Below are positions 13,767-26,100 of a stretch of 64,000 nt of DNA, in pieces. Within the stretch, counting starts at the first letter, position 1. Each line of letters begins with the position of its first letter. Origin of the DNA: Diploscapter coronatus (lineage: Eukaryota > Nematoda > Chromadorea > Rhabditida > Rhabditidae); NCBI GenBank assembly GCA_964036155.1, contig OZ038422.1:15399201-15463200 (forward strand). The letters run 5' to 3'. A model generated the notes under the pieces. The model was not told the DNA's origin. It saw nothing but the letters and a program-made list of their open reading frames with translations, and searched no databases. Made by a program: the position numbers and the translations under genes.

Positions 13767-13802
<36 letters not shown>

Positions 13803-14175
13803 AGAACTTTGATGCATATAAATTAGCGCGCTAAATGCAAACGAAACAGACGGCATTTCATCTATTCAAGGAATGACTTCGACGACTATTTTATATTACG
13901 CATTGCATATTTTACTTGTTCGAATTTGCCCATCGTTTATTTTATCTCAAAATCGATCATTGACAATACCCATATGCTTGAATTTATATCCAACGCATAG
14001 AAATGTCATAATGGCCAAGTACATCATTCTAAGCTAGACGCAAGTCTTGCTAGCGAAACTAAAATGCGTTCCCATAATTAAACTGGTAATACCGCTTGAA
14101 TGAAAATAGGATTTAACGTTTCTATGCTTGATACATTTATTTATACTCGAATGTATTGGCAAATGCTATGTTTAT
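13384..14175. other. Intergenic spacer between fucosyltransferases, with poly(A) run
   Basis: Spacer between the start of copy A and the stop of copy B. It contains an A-homopolymer of about 28 nt at 13771-13799, a T-tract on the coding strand of these genes. No exon was recognised. It presumably carries the copy A promoter and the copy B polyadenylation region. Confidence 0.5.
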
Positions 14176-17145
14176 TTAGTGGAGATATCTATCGGCAATA
14201 TTTTCGTCGCACATTCCATTCGAATGCCAGACGTTGAGGTCGTTGTACGCTTTGTGCTCTGCGATGGGCAGCTGCAATCGTCTGCACAGCTCGCAGAACC
14301 CAGTCGCGTCGTCGTGTTCCAGACAGACTCTGAATGATTTCTCGCTCGACAATTTTCGTAATGCTTGTAAATCCGATCCGAGTCCCTCTACAAGCTAATT
14401 TCCATTCAAGCAAAACTATGTTTTGATTTTGATAAACTCCTGATCAACTTATTCGCGATCAAAATAATATTCCACTTAGAGAACATGACAATGCTCGTGC
14501 TGAAGAGGAATTCAACCGCAGTTTGTCAAGTCAAATAAGCTAGAATTAAAAACTTGTCCAGAGACATGTCAAAAGATATTCTGACAGAATGGGGAATTTC
14601 GACTGATCCAATTAGCTAGAAGATGAAACATGGTAAATAATGTCATGAAAGGAGCATCTTCTCCCAATGTATTTCTTTCGAAAACTGAAGAACACTCATT
14701 CTACGTTAACATTTAGGAAAATTGTGAAACTTCATCTATAAGTTCATCACAGTATTGCATTTTTAAACCATTTCGACCAAAAATAATGCTTACTTGTATT
14801 CCTCCCGCCACTTGTGATATTTGAGGTAGAGATTCTTGTCATTGGCGATTTGATTTATCCGCTTAGAGAATTCATCGAGATTTTCGAAGTCATCAATTGC
14901 AATGTAGGAATCCTCGGGGGCTCCGACGTTTCGATAATATTTCCTCGAAAGAACGATTGGCACAGCCATCCTCGGATGCAAAGACTTGTAGAATTTCTCA
15001 GTCACATAGTCCCTGCAGTTCGTGTTTTCCATCGCAAAGTAGAATTTGTAGGGCCTGAAAGAAGTTATTTAGACATTTTAATTGTTTGTAGCTTTGAACC
15101 TAATTAATTCTACGACACATTCGTCCAATTGCTTGCCGACCCCATCGCATCCAGGCGCTGGTTGTCCGCATCGACCAAATTTATCTATCTGAAATCAATC
15201 AAATATCAACATTTTTGCAAAAAAAACATTGTTCAGAAAGGGAATATGCAATATTTTCGCGCTATTTAAGATTACTTGGTTAGCGATTGATTTTGAGTCA
15301 TTCATCTTCTACCTCGACATTAATCTTCAAAATATTAACTTTTGCACGTCTCTGATGCAGAACGATGGATTAGTTTATCAAAACGCACCAAATTATAGAC
15401 TTTTCGACAATATAGTGAGAAACTATGTGTCAATTTCTATCTAGCAAGATCCATCCCATAGTTATTTCGATACATACAATTTTCGATTGACAAAATATGA
15501 GGAATCCTTTATGAAGTTTACCGGAAAAGTTTCGAAAGAACTGAGCCCATTTTCAAATAAATGAAAATATAAAAATACATGTGAAAGATTTACCACAAAT
15601 CCTTTCTCCTCTAATTTTATAACAAGTAAGCTTCGTTTGTTTCTTGCGTTACAGTTGCTGGCCAGCCATACTGCAGGAGGCAAAGATGAGTTTTTCATGG
15701 CCCAAATTTCGTCGAAATTGACTTTTCCTGCAACAGCATTTTACCTTCGAGAAGTCTAGACGAAAAGTAATCACGCTTCTTCTCCAGCTTTTCAAAACTT
15801 CCATACGGATAAACCACATCTGCATCCAGCCGATATGTCATCGTCCAATTTATAATTCCTAAAGTCTATTTATTTTTATCGTGGTAGTCAATGCATTGGA
15901 AAGTGAACAATAGTCTCATGTTATAGAGATTTTTACTTCCTTCTTGTAATTCGACAAAATTTCATCGGAAGTATCGATAAAACTATTACCATTAGGGATT
16001 CTTAATCCAGAGTTACCAGGACTCTCGAGGCTAAATGCGATGTAGGGTATATTGAGATTCCTGACCATCGACAATCTAGCAGTTGGCAGATCATACGATT
16101 TGAAGTCTGGATCGTGGAAGATGACCGCATCCGCTCTTTGGATATCCTCTACCCGGTTGGTTAGGTGACAGTAACCCTAACTATGAATGAAATTACAGAG
16201 TTACTTTTCGTAGGTTAGATTTACGACAGAGTTGTGAAGAAATTCAGTCCAACTCGCGACTGATGGAAGAAATTGTGAGAATCATTTGTTTGCCGTGGAT
16301 CTTATTTTTTGATCATATTTGCATATTTTATAAAAGTTACACCAAAGCTTACCTCCGTTTTCTCACAAATTGCAACTTTTTGTTCGAGCTTCTCTGACTT
16401 CCTTTGTTTCTGACGTTTTCTATTTCACACTGTTCAGACGCATAATGCTTAGAAACGTGTCTCCCTTCATAGTAACGTGGCGTAGTGGATAGCGAGTTAG
16501 ATTTTTTTCCTTATCTTGAACGATAAGCGAGAAACCGCCGATTGGAGAGTACACACAGAGAAGCGCGAAGAAAGTTACAAGTTGCGGAATACAAAAATAC
16601 CTTAGTTGAGTAGCATTCCGGTAAGAACCAATTGTCAGAGATGTTCCAGAGGAAGAACCTTGTGGCTGCATAAATCGTCACATTTTTCCTATTCGTCCAA
16701 TTTACCAATGACGAAAGTGGTCTTTTTGTAGGAATAATATGATCTTTTGTAGTTGTATGGATAGTCGTATTCTTATGATTTATCCATCTAGATGTTGTCG
16801 ACGATCGCTGTGTAGTTCTTGATGTTGAGGTGCTCTCAATTTCTGAATATATTTTTTCTAAACAGACCAATTACGGAGTTGTATCGTTCTTGAATTTTAC
16901 ATCTTGTGGCTCAGAAATTCAAGACTAATTTTAGGTGACGAAATCAATTCGGCTTTACTTAAGATTTGAAAAAAAATTTTCGAACTGGGATGCACTGATC
17001 AGCAATAATGGAATCTAAATTGCTACAAAAAAAACTAACCAATTGTCGCGTGTATGAATGTAAAATTAGAATCGAAGGAATTGTACGAATAAATAGCAAA
17101 GACAAAAATTACTACGATAAATACTACATAAATAATGATTTGCAT
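14176..17145 (-). CDS. Alpha-1,3-fucosyltransferase, copy B (GT10), one frame break
   Basis: Paralogue of the neighbouring copy A with the same seven-exon structure: 17145-17040, 16842-16601, 16176-15990, 15858-15594, 15188-15100, 15054-14794, 14329-14176. Exon 1 again gives a signal anchor (MQIIIYVVFIVVIFVFAIYS) ending at the same phase-1 splice site. The stem is longer and Ser/Thr-rich. The catalytic signatures VIFHDPDF, FSLESP, NWTMTYRLDADVVYPYG, FGRCG and MENTNCRDYVTEKFYK are present. Exon 4 is one base short of keeping frame: the break lies near 15727 in a GGAAAAGTC context, and one more A in that run would restore alignment with copy A. It is therefore either an assembly homopolymer error or a recent inactivating mutation. 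The 464 nt intron before the last exon and the 423 nt intron 2 are longer than in copy A. Otherwise the same Golgi enzyme role is expected. Confidence 0.82.
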
Positions 17146-17660
17146 CCAATTGAATTTTTAGGCAAAAGCGTATTTTTTGTATATATGCCAAAATGAGTGA
17201 ATTCAAGAATAACATAAGTATAATGGAGTTGATAGGCCTAACAATGTTTGCACAGATTGATATTCTAAAGACGATCTATGGTCTATGAGGTTGGCTTGTA
17301 TAAAGCCAACTCACCACATATGAAAGTCTCAATATACATTCAACGTAAAATAGTGCAATGCGAGTGCCAGACCCGAATAAAATGATATTAGAAATTCGAA
17401 AATTATTTTCATTATCTTTGAAAGTTAGCATACTTATCTAAATTTTGAGTTTAAAACATTTATTGTCGAAAATAGTGGTAATTGCGATAACAAGTAACTA
17501 ATTGAACAACCCAGCACTTTTTGAACAATCGTTTTTGAAAGATCAAACGAAAAGGAGGTAACTGGTGGACACGAGAAATTTAAAATAGAAAGTAATTTGC
17601 AACACAGAATAATCTAGAAGGTTTGAAAATAAGGATGGCTATTGATTTCCTCTAGCCATT
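17146..17660. other. Intergenic, nothing recognised
   Basis: About 0.5 kb between the start of fucosyltransferase copy B and the stop of the zinc-finger gene, all on the minus strand. It contains a short inverted GGCTT/AAGCC element around 17289-17311 but no gene. Confidence 0.45.
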
Positions 17661-20600
17661 CTATGCCTGCTGTTCAGTCAGTTCCTGAAATGCCAACATT
17701 TCTGGTACGATTGAAAATGACAGGGTTAAAATTTACGTTGTTTTCAGAAATTCCTTTCGGAACGAACCAGTCATAAGGCAATTTGGAGGAGATGAATTCG
17801 GGATCCCCGAAGCACAGCCTCGACGTCTCTTTCACGGCAGTCAGGTCCCATTTCTGAAATTTCATTATTTATAAATGTCATTTTTGAATAGAAATGACTA
17901 GGAAAAATGATATGCAATTTGCAATACGAATACAGAAAACGTAAATAAAACCTTATGAAGAGAACATGAAATTATTTCGTTGAATTTTTAAAGCTGCTTT
18001 ATAATGAAACAAAACGAAACCGTAATTTGGAATGTTTTCATTATGGAAAAGATTTTCCATCATATATATCTGCGAAAAAGAAAGCGAGATGAATGAAAAA
18101 TGAATAATATCGAGAGCTCTTCCTTACTATCATTTTTTTTTGTAATTTTCTCTAGTGTCGATTATAGCTATTTCTCATATTAAATTCGGCAAAAATAGAA
18201 CTTTAAGCTTTTATGTTTCGATATTACATAAGACAAATCATAGTAATAAAAAAGTTCGAACAAACCGAGATATTGTCGGCGTAGCAGTTGCCCCGTCCGT
18301 GACTGGCCAGGCCGTGCTTCTGGACGCTGATTTTGTCGACACTCTCGAACTCGCACAAATTGCAGCTATAGCGGCTGTCAGAGTGCAAGTCGCGAAAGTG
18401 GATCGCGAAATGGTTGATCAGGTCCTGAATTTCTCTTTACAGACTGATAGCAGATGAAATATTTTTATATCCAATAGTATTTTTTCGTGGATAAGCAGAA
18501 GATAAGGAAAATTACCTTGTTGAACCAGATCATAAATATATGTTTTTAAATTTACTTGTAATGAATAATTTCTTGTTTAAAAATTCATGAATATTTTTAC
18601 CAGCGATTTTTCGAGACTAATTGGTTTGCTGCAGATGTCGCACTCACGAGTCGACCCGATCACTTCCAATTCCTGTCTGTTTCTATTCTGCTCATTTTCA
18701 TTCTCATTATCCTGTTCCAGAGGCACATTCTCGTTTTCCTCAGCGATCCCTTCGTCCTGAGCAAATTCGTGAAAATAACAGAAAACACAATCCGATTTGA
18801 TCAGCAAATCAAGATAAAATCATCATTGCACATTGAAAGAATATTAGATGATCACAAATGTTAAATGTTGGAAAAGGATCGGGACTGCAATGAATACGAT
18901 TCACAATAACTTCAGAAAAGGCTCGCCATCTTCTTTACAAACTCGATACCTAACTTAATATCGTCAGTTATCATCGTCATCATTATAAGATGCGAGTCTT
19001 TTCTGAAACTATTGCAGCAACTCTATTCGTTGCGGTTCCGGTTCTTTTTCGAAATACTGAAAAAAGGCTGCTCAGATGGGAAATTGAAGTCTTAAAGGTG
19101 TGAAAAATTGCAACCTTCTCTTCATCTCTGGACTCCTCCAAATGGTGATTCCTCCAGCTGACAGGCATTCGCTCGCAAACCAAGTCGAAATCGCCGAACG
19201 TCTGCTGAGAGATTTGCCTCACCTTGTTCTCCGTCCACTTCTGAGTAAAATAAATTTAGAATTTCGTCTTGCTCGAATTCCGATAAACTCCAAACAATAT
19301 TTTTAGTTATAAAAGTCGAATTTTCGTGAACAATGCAAATTTTCTCATTGATAACATCTTTTTAGAATTCTCGAAATAAAAAATCGAACTAACCAGAATA
19401 TTATCGATGAAAGTTCCCCTCTCGTTAGGATGACTGCCTTTATGATGCGTGACGATGCTGGTTCTGTAGGGCGTCTGATAGCTGCATCCATTCGACTTGC
19501 AGCTGTAGCGGAACAGGCCGAACGAACTCGCCATGTGACTGCAGATGTGCTTCTGTAAATTGGCAATTTTCGGGAAAACTCGAAGCCATCTCAATACGCA
19601 AAAGTAGTTTACAAAGTGACAACGTTTCTCTACCTACTCCTAGCCCTATACACTATTCCTCATTCTGTTGCGACAGTTTCAAATTTGCGAAAATTAAAAA
19701 TTAGCCGGAAATGGAAAATAATTCTTAGCCTTTTTCAATTGAATTCGGAATTATCTCCATTTATGGTAGCGTCTTCAAAATGCGAAACTGAAAAGTAAGA
19801 CTAGTGCTTTGAAGACTCACCAAAATGACGGAGATTTCGATATCTCGGTTGCAAATCGAGCAGTGTTTGCTGGAATTTCTGACTCCCCTCGCAACAGTTT
19901 GAGGCGATTTCTCCGATGCTTCCGAAGTTTCGTTAGTCAGAGGGGTTTCGGAACGCTGAAATCAGCAAACATGATTTTCTTTTAGCAGAAATTTCAAAAT
20001 ACACGCTCAAAAGAGTCCTCCACAGTAATCCTGCTGTCGTTCAACTCCTCTTCCTCCTCCTGTTCAATTGCACCATTACCATCACTCCTTGCGGGTTTCT
20101 CCTCGCTGTAGTAGTCCTTGTACGCCTTCTAAAAATTAAAGTGTTGCAATAATATAAATTTCATAACATTTTGATGCACACATTAGCTTCATCGAAGAAA
20201 AGTAAGTAATGAAATAAAAGGTTCTAACTTTTGTCTTGAAGACAATAAAAAATGCTAAAAACTATTATCAGAAAATTATTGCTGCATTAGTTATCAATCA
20301 GCATGAATAAATTTTGCACCTGGAAAATCCTGTCCATGTTGTCATCCCAGGTGTCGACAACAGTGTGCATGTCTTCGCACTTGTGTTGCCTGCGGATGTG
20401 ATTCACTACGTCGATGCGACGATACATCTTGTAGCCGCAATTCGAAGCAGAACAGATGTAGCGGCAGATCTGCGAATTATTGGTTCAGCAATAAAGAATT
20501 AGCGATTCCAGCCGCTTTTTTTTATTTTCGATAATATTTTTTGAACTGGAAAATTATCAAACTAATGTATATTTGATAAATTTTATATTTTGAATAAAAA

Positions 20601-22460
20601 GGTTTCAACAGTTTTTTAATTGGTCCACAATCTCTTACATTTTCCCTTTCATAGAGGTGTTTGTAAACGTGAAGAGCCTTGTGGCATCGGTATACCATCG
20701 AATCGCATACATTGCAGTGAAGTGCATCTTCTTCGGAGCTGAAAATGGAATGAGAAATTGCACGAAGACCAATAGAAAACCAGATTGGTTGAAATTGATA
20801 GGAAAATATATCATTGAGAAGTTACCTGATATGATTTCCGAATCCTCTCTTTGCAGGCCTTTTCCTGCCTCTACCAGAAGGAACGTATTCCTCGTCATCC
20901 GGGTCGAGAATTTCCAAGCCATTCTCGCCCTCTTCAACCGGAGAGTCATCCTCTTTCAAGTCAATTTTCGACTTCTTCCTGGAAACAGCCATTTTTCAAA
21001 CGAATCTCAAAACGATCGACACTATGCATAATTTGAAATCATCTTTCGCATAAGTTTGTTTTTTTTTTTTTTTTTTTTTTTAAATCGAACAAATTTGTCA
21101 AAATTGAGAAGAAAATTCTTACGGTGTCTGGTTGATGCGTCTGAAGGCGGAATTCTGCGACTGGAGGGGCGGAGCCGCGTTTTCGAGAGGCAAAGTCTGC
21201 TTCTTGACATCTGAAACTCAATGGTTTGAATATTAGCATTTTCTATACTCTCCTGCATTTAAAAGTCAATAAAGAAAATAACATGATTTTTTTTTTAAAT
21301 AGATCAATTTGTTACAAAGCATATCGAAATTTTCCCCGGGAAAAATTGTTTCAAATCGTAAAACACGTAGTTGCTTAGTCTGAACAGTTTTAAAGCGGTC
21401 GAAAACCTCCTACCAGAAGCACTATCGAGGAAAGCAGGTCTTTTGAGAGCCATGTGATTGTGAGCGAGCATCAAATTAGGCTGGAGCATAGCGAAAGGGA
21501 AGGGCACCTGCACCTGCATCATCCCCCCGCCTGTTTGCACCTTCTGCAGTGCTCGTTGTCTCTCCTCGAACTGCATCATGCGCGACTGCTCGATGTACTT
21601 CTTCAACTGGGCTCTCTTCCCAGAATCCGGAATGTAGATGAACTGAAAATCGAAAAATATGAAGTTTCCATAATTCCTATGATATTCGGAAAGGGTAACA
21701 TTTTAGTTGAACATTATTCTATCCATTTGAATGAAAATATTCCTGTCAATTTTTCATTATTTTTAACTTCCCGAATAAATACTCGAGCCTGATCTTCTTT
21801 CATCAAATCTATACCGACTCATTTTCGCAAACGCCGTGTCTTTCATAGCGAATGATCAATGTCAATTTACAAAAAGTTAGAACGAGAACATTTTCTATCA
21901 AAACAGCCGATTTGGTTGATTATAATATCAATTCGCCTTGGACTCCTGTTCGCGATGCGCAGCCAAGGCGTGTTCCTGCAGCATCTCGACAGTCGCTCTC
22001 TTCTTTCCACAGACCGAGCACTGCCACGGATACCTAAGCATAACGGCTTTTTCCTCTGTATTTGTCAAAAATTTTAGGCTAGGAAGTTGATGATAAATAC
22101 AAGGGGCTTCGGGAAATGATTTTCAACCAATCGAAAATTTAGATAACTGACCACTCCATGTGCTCGTCTGCAATATGCGCCTCCAGCAATTCTTCGTCCT
22201 CTCGTTTGATCGGGCACAGAGGACAGATCATCTGAGCTTTCGATGATCAATTATTCGAACAAAGCTATCAGGATAATTTTCTGACATTTCACCATGAAGT
22301 AGCATAAAATGGCTCAAGTCGCAAAATTTTCATTTGCGAGGCATTTTACATTTCAAGATGTCGTAGTGCTTTCAAATATTCATTCCTGAAAACTCTCGTC
22401 TGAATCACTCACCATTGGCTCGCTTTCCTTGTTCGGTCTGCCAAAATCCGACGATGCCAT
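17661..22460 (-). CDS. Multi-C2H2 zinc-finger protein with repeated finger module (minus partner)
   Basis: Predicted nuclear nucleic-acid-binding protein of about 648 residues from 16 phased exons: 22460-22413, 22231-22152, 22033-21937, 21642-21414, 21210-21123, 20978-20826, 20738-20639, 20469-20320, 20128-20003, 19955-19821, 19552-19394, 19240-19115, 18756-18601, 18424-18266, 17853-17737, 17684-17661. Two N-terminal fingers (ICPLCP...HIADEH and CSVCG...HALAAH) precede a Met/Gln-rich segment and an acidic-basic linker. Three copies follow of a module: finger, second finger, then a conserved segment such as KWTENKVRQISQQTFGD or KWDLTAVKETSRLCFGDPEF, each opened by a phase-0 intron. Intron 3 needs a GC donor (AAG|GCGAAT). 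Alternative readings: an ATG at about 20993 could start a shorter protein, and an exon at 19056-19009 would end a shorter isoform. The single-gene model is favoured because the divergent neighbour has the same layout and size. Family not recognised beyond C2H2. Confidence 0.7.
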
Positions 22461-23194
22461 TTTGAGATGGGGCTGGAAAAGTGAAGCGATGATTAGGAAG
22501 GTAAACTTGGATGGAGTGAAGGAGAAGAAGTGGCACGACAACCTGCTCGGCAGGGAAAATCGATAAGTGAACAAGGAAAACTTCGCATTGAAGAAGGGAA
22601 GGGAAGCGCGGAATAACCACTTGCTGCATGCATGGCGAGGAAGAGAAAGGAACGTCACAAACCAGCACGAATCAATGATAAGAGGATCGTGAAGTTCATG
22701 TCAAACGAATTTGCTGAAGAATGCATGAAACGAAGAAAAATATGGAGGTCTGAAAACTTAATGATAACGGCAAGTTTTCAGCATGCGGCTACTTTACAGA
22801 TGCATACAACAATTTGACTGCAATTTCGACAGGAAATTAGGGATTTTCATTTAAAAATGCATTTTTGCAAGGCACTAGACAATTCTGATCACTTCCATGC
22901 TAATATAGTCAACTGGCCTTCGTTTACCTTGTCGTTGCATAAATTGCGTCGTGGTAAACCGTTTTTCGCCGCATCACCTTTAAATTTTCCTCCAATTTTA
23001 ACATAATTCTTGGTAATTATCAAATCAATAGCTAGTATAATTAGTCCGGAAATTTGAATATTTGTATCTCTCATCGCCCTGCGTAATTTTCTCGACTATA
23101 ATGCTGAATTTTCACTTTGAAAACTGAACAAATCGTCACTTTGTTCGATTTTTATTTCTTAGATTTCTGAATTGCATTTATTTTCAGTGTGAAG
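22461..23194. promoter_or_regulatory. Shared divergent promoter region of the zinc-finger pair
   Basis: 734 bp separating the two divergently transcribed zinc-finger genes, with no exon recognised. By position it should contain the promoters of both. No specific factor sites are claimed. Confidence 0.55.
23178..23187 (+). promoter_or_regulatory. Candidate SL trans-splice acceptor
   Basis: A TTATTTTCAG acceptor lies seven bases before the ATG at 23195 with no upstream coding exon. In nematodes this arrangement is typical of a spliced-leader trans-splice site. It supports the chosen start. Confidence 0.55.
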
Positions 23195-26100
23195 ATGCCG
23201 AACGTCTTCGAGCCAGAATTTCCCGAGCAGTTCCTCGACGAATCGAAGTTTCCACCGGTGTTGAACGAAGTATAAAACGAGTTTATCGAATTTGAAAAAA
23301 AAAATTTTCAGGAAATTTCAAGCGAGCCGAGTTCAAAACGGATGAAATCTTCAGAATCTTCCGGATTTGGAAACGATGGTCTTCCTGTCAGTGCACTTTT
23401 GGATCAGTCTGATGAGTCGATCGAAACAGGTAAGAATTGTCGACTTGAATTTTTCTCTGAAACATTTTACTATCATGAACAAGGGTATGCGGGATATCGA
23501 TTCCGGGTGTTTTTGGATCTCAGAATTTTGATTCCGATTCCGAATTTTTCTGAATTAAAATTCCGTACATTGATGTGTTTTCTTCCTCCTTCAATTAGCT
23601 ATTTTCTTTGATATGAGTAAATTTTCAATGAGAAGAAACGTTATATTCATGATTCCAGAGGAAGAACCGATTCCTGACAACGGCAAACCGAGCTGTTCAA
23701 AATCGAGCACTTCTTCCTTAAAGAAGTCCGGATCAAATTTGAAGCGATCCGTTGAAAAGACAGCATACAACGGTAGGATCAAGATAGGGCTGGCTCTAGC
23801 TGAACGCAGGAGAAGGTGATTTTTTTCTTCCTATTTTTGCAGAATAAATTTTAAAAATTGGTAGTATTTAGAAGCGATTTACGTATAAGGAAATAATTTT
23901 TGCGATGTATACAGATAATTTCTCGCAAGATATGAAAATGGAAAATACTTGCTTTTCAGACCGAACGAGCCAGGCTTCATATGCATTTTGTGCGACAAAT
24001 TCGTCTTCCTTTCCAACGTAACTCTCCATGCAGCCGTGCACCTGTCCAAGGATAAATATGTAAGAGATGAAGTTTTGTTTTTGAATATGAATTTCGCTAA
24101 ATTTTATTGGCTGATAAATGTGAAAATCGAGAACGAGACTTTTTGGAATACAGCCTTTCTTCTATCGCGCTCGCCGTTAAAATTCGGCACTGGAAAGAGC
24201 GCGCTCCAATGGGAAATGTGTTACTCCTTCTTTTGCCGGTTATTATGAAAAAAGGGAATAACCTCATTTCTCATTGGAGCACGCTCTTTCCAGTGCCGAC
24301 TTCTAGCGGCGAGTACGATAGCACAATGCTCATAATGCAGGAACTCATCAAAGATTTATACTCTCACTGGACGGGTTTATTTTATTAAGAAATAATCTAA
24401 TCACAGCTTTAAATTTACGTAGGAATACAAATATTCAGTTCACTCGCTACGTTTGCATTTTCCCTGACTGCTCCTACACGAACAGAGGCAGCATCAACAT
24501 GGAGGACCACATTCAAGTCAGCCACATGGTTGGAATGGACTACAAGTCCCATGCGGGGATGGAGAAGGAGACTGAAGTCAGGGCGAGAATTTCGGTTAGT
24601 TTTGTTAGTTTTTATGAAAGTTTTAAAAATTTAACGAAGAATTTTTGATGTGAACAATTTCAAATACTATTCAGCAAAGGCACTTTCGAGATTTGTTTTA
24701 CACAAACTTGTTCTAATCATTCACACATTCCTAAAGATGACTTTGTTCCAGAATCAGGTGATCCTTTGTTTCGGCGACATCAGCGCTGCTTCGGATAGCG
24801 CTCAGGGCACTTCTCAAGGAGAATTACAAGTCGTCAAATGCGATATTCCAGTTCATGTGAGTCAATTTTTGAAACTTCTTCAAAACTAGTAAAATTTTCA
24901 TCTTTACTATATATTATATAGGTGTAATTTATACCGCTTTGAAAAGAGATTTGACAATTGATTCTTCGGACGCCCGTCCATTATTTTTTTTTTTTTATAA
25001 ATTCTAAATATTATCATCTTAAATTTCATTCATCGCATTTTCCAAGAAATTCTTAGAATGAAATCGTTTTTTTTAGAAGCTAAAACCGAAAAGCGATCCG
25101 AATTTTCTCCCAGCGAAGAAGAAAAGGAGCAGTCCTGAACCGACGAATGTGAAGAAGACGGTGATAATGGGCAGTTTGCACTGCAGGATCTGCAGCAAAT
25201 TCGTCGAGACCCCGATCACATCGGATGCTGTCATCGAACACGCATTCATCCACGGGCATGAGAAGTTCGGAATGACTCACTACTACTGCAGGTATCATGT
25301 TCATAAAATTGTCAACCGTATGATTACAGTAGCTCCTTCTATTTCATTACTATCCTATTCTGAGAAATAATATGAAGAAAAGAGGGACGAGAAATACACG
25401 AGTAAAAATGTAAGGAGTTGTGTAAAAATACAATGTTTCAATAAGAGCGTCGTTAGATTAAAAATGAGAATTGTTGAAATTTTGTTCCGATTTTGAATAA
25501 ATCAAAGTTGAAAAGGGCCAACGAACATGATTACAGACGCTGCCGAGGCTACTCAACTGCCTACCTGTCAGAGATAATCCTGCACGATGAAAAGGAGCAT
25601 CACGGCGCTCAATGTTTCGAGAATTTTTCGAAGGTTTACTTTTATTCTACAGGATCTAATTTATTGTCGAAAGTTAAGGCTGCAATTACTTTTGTCTTGA
25701 AAATATAAAATGAAATGTCATTTTCATTTAAATTTTCAGAACTGGTCGGATTCGATGATCCGCAAGCTGTCAACGCAGTGCTACGGCAATCCGAACTTGT
25801 TGCCGCAATTACTGCAGCGAGATCCTGTCAACGTGGATGAGGAGATCATGCGAAATGCCGAAATGGAACTCAAGTCTACCTCGTCGCTCTACATGGTCGC
25901 TAAAAGGCCGGAGCCAAAAGTGGTGGAATTTAAAAGAAAAAATAATAATATTCAAATTCTTTAGATATAAAGAGCTGAGATTTAGCAATGTATAGATTTA
26001 ATGGGCTTCAAATAGATGGTTAGAGCCCGTAATCACCTTTGCAGGAATGGACTTTTCCGGTTGATTTCGAGTGAAAAAGTTGGATGAGGGTGTCAATGCA

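Noticed and set aside
15712..15783. Explaining the fucosyltransferase B frame break by an intron of 17 nt (GTAAAATG...TTGCAG) or 72 nt
   Set aside because: 17 nt is below any usual nematode intron, and the 72 nt version would remove the conserved EIWAMKNSS segment. A single-base homopolymer error is simpler.
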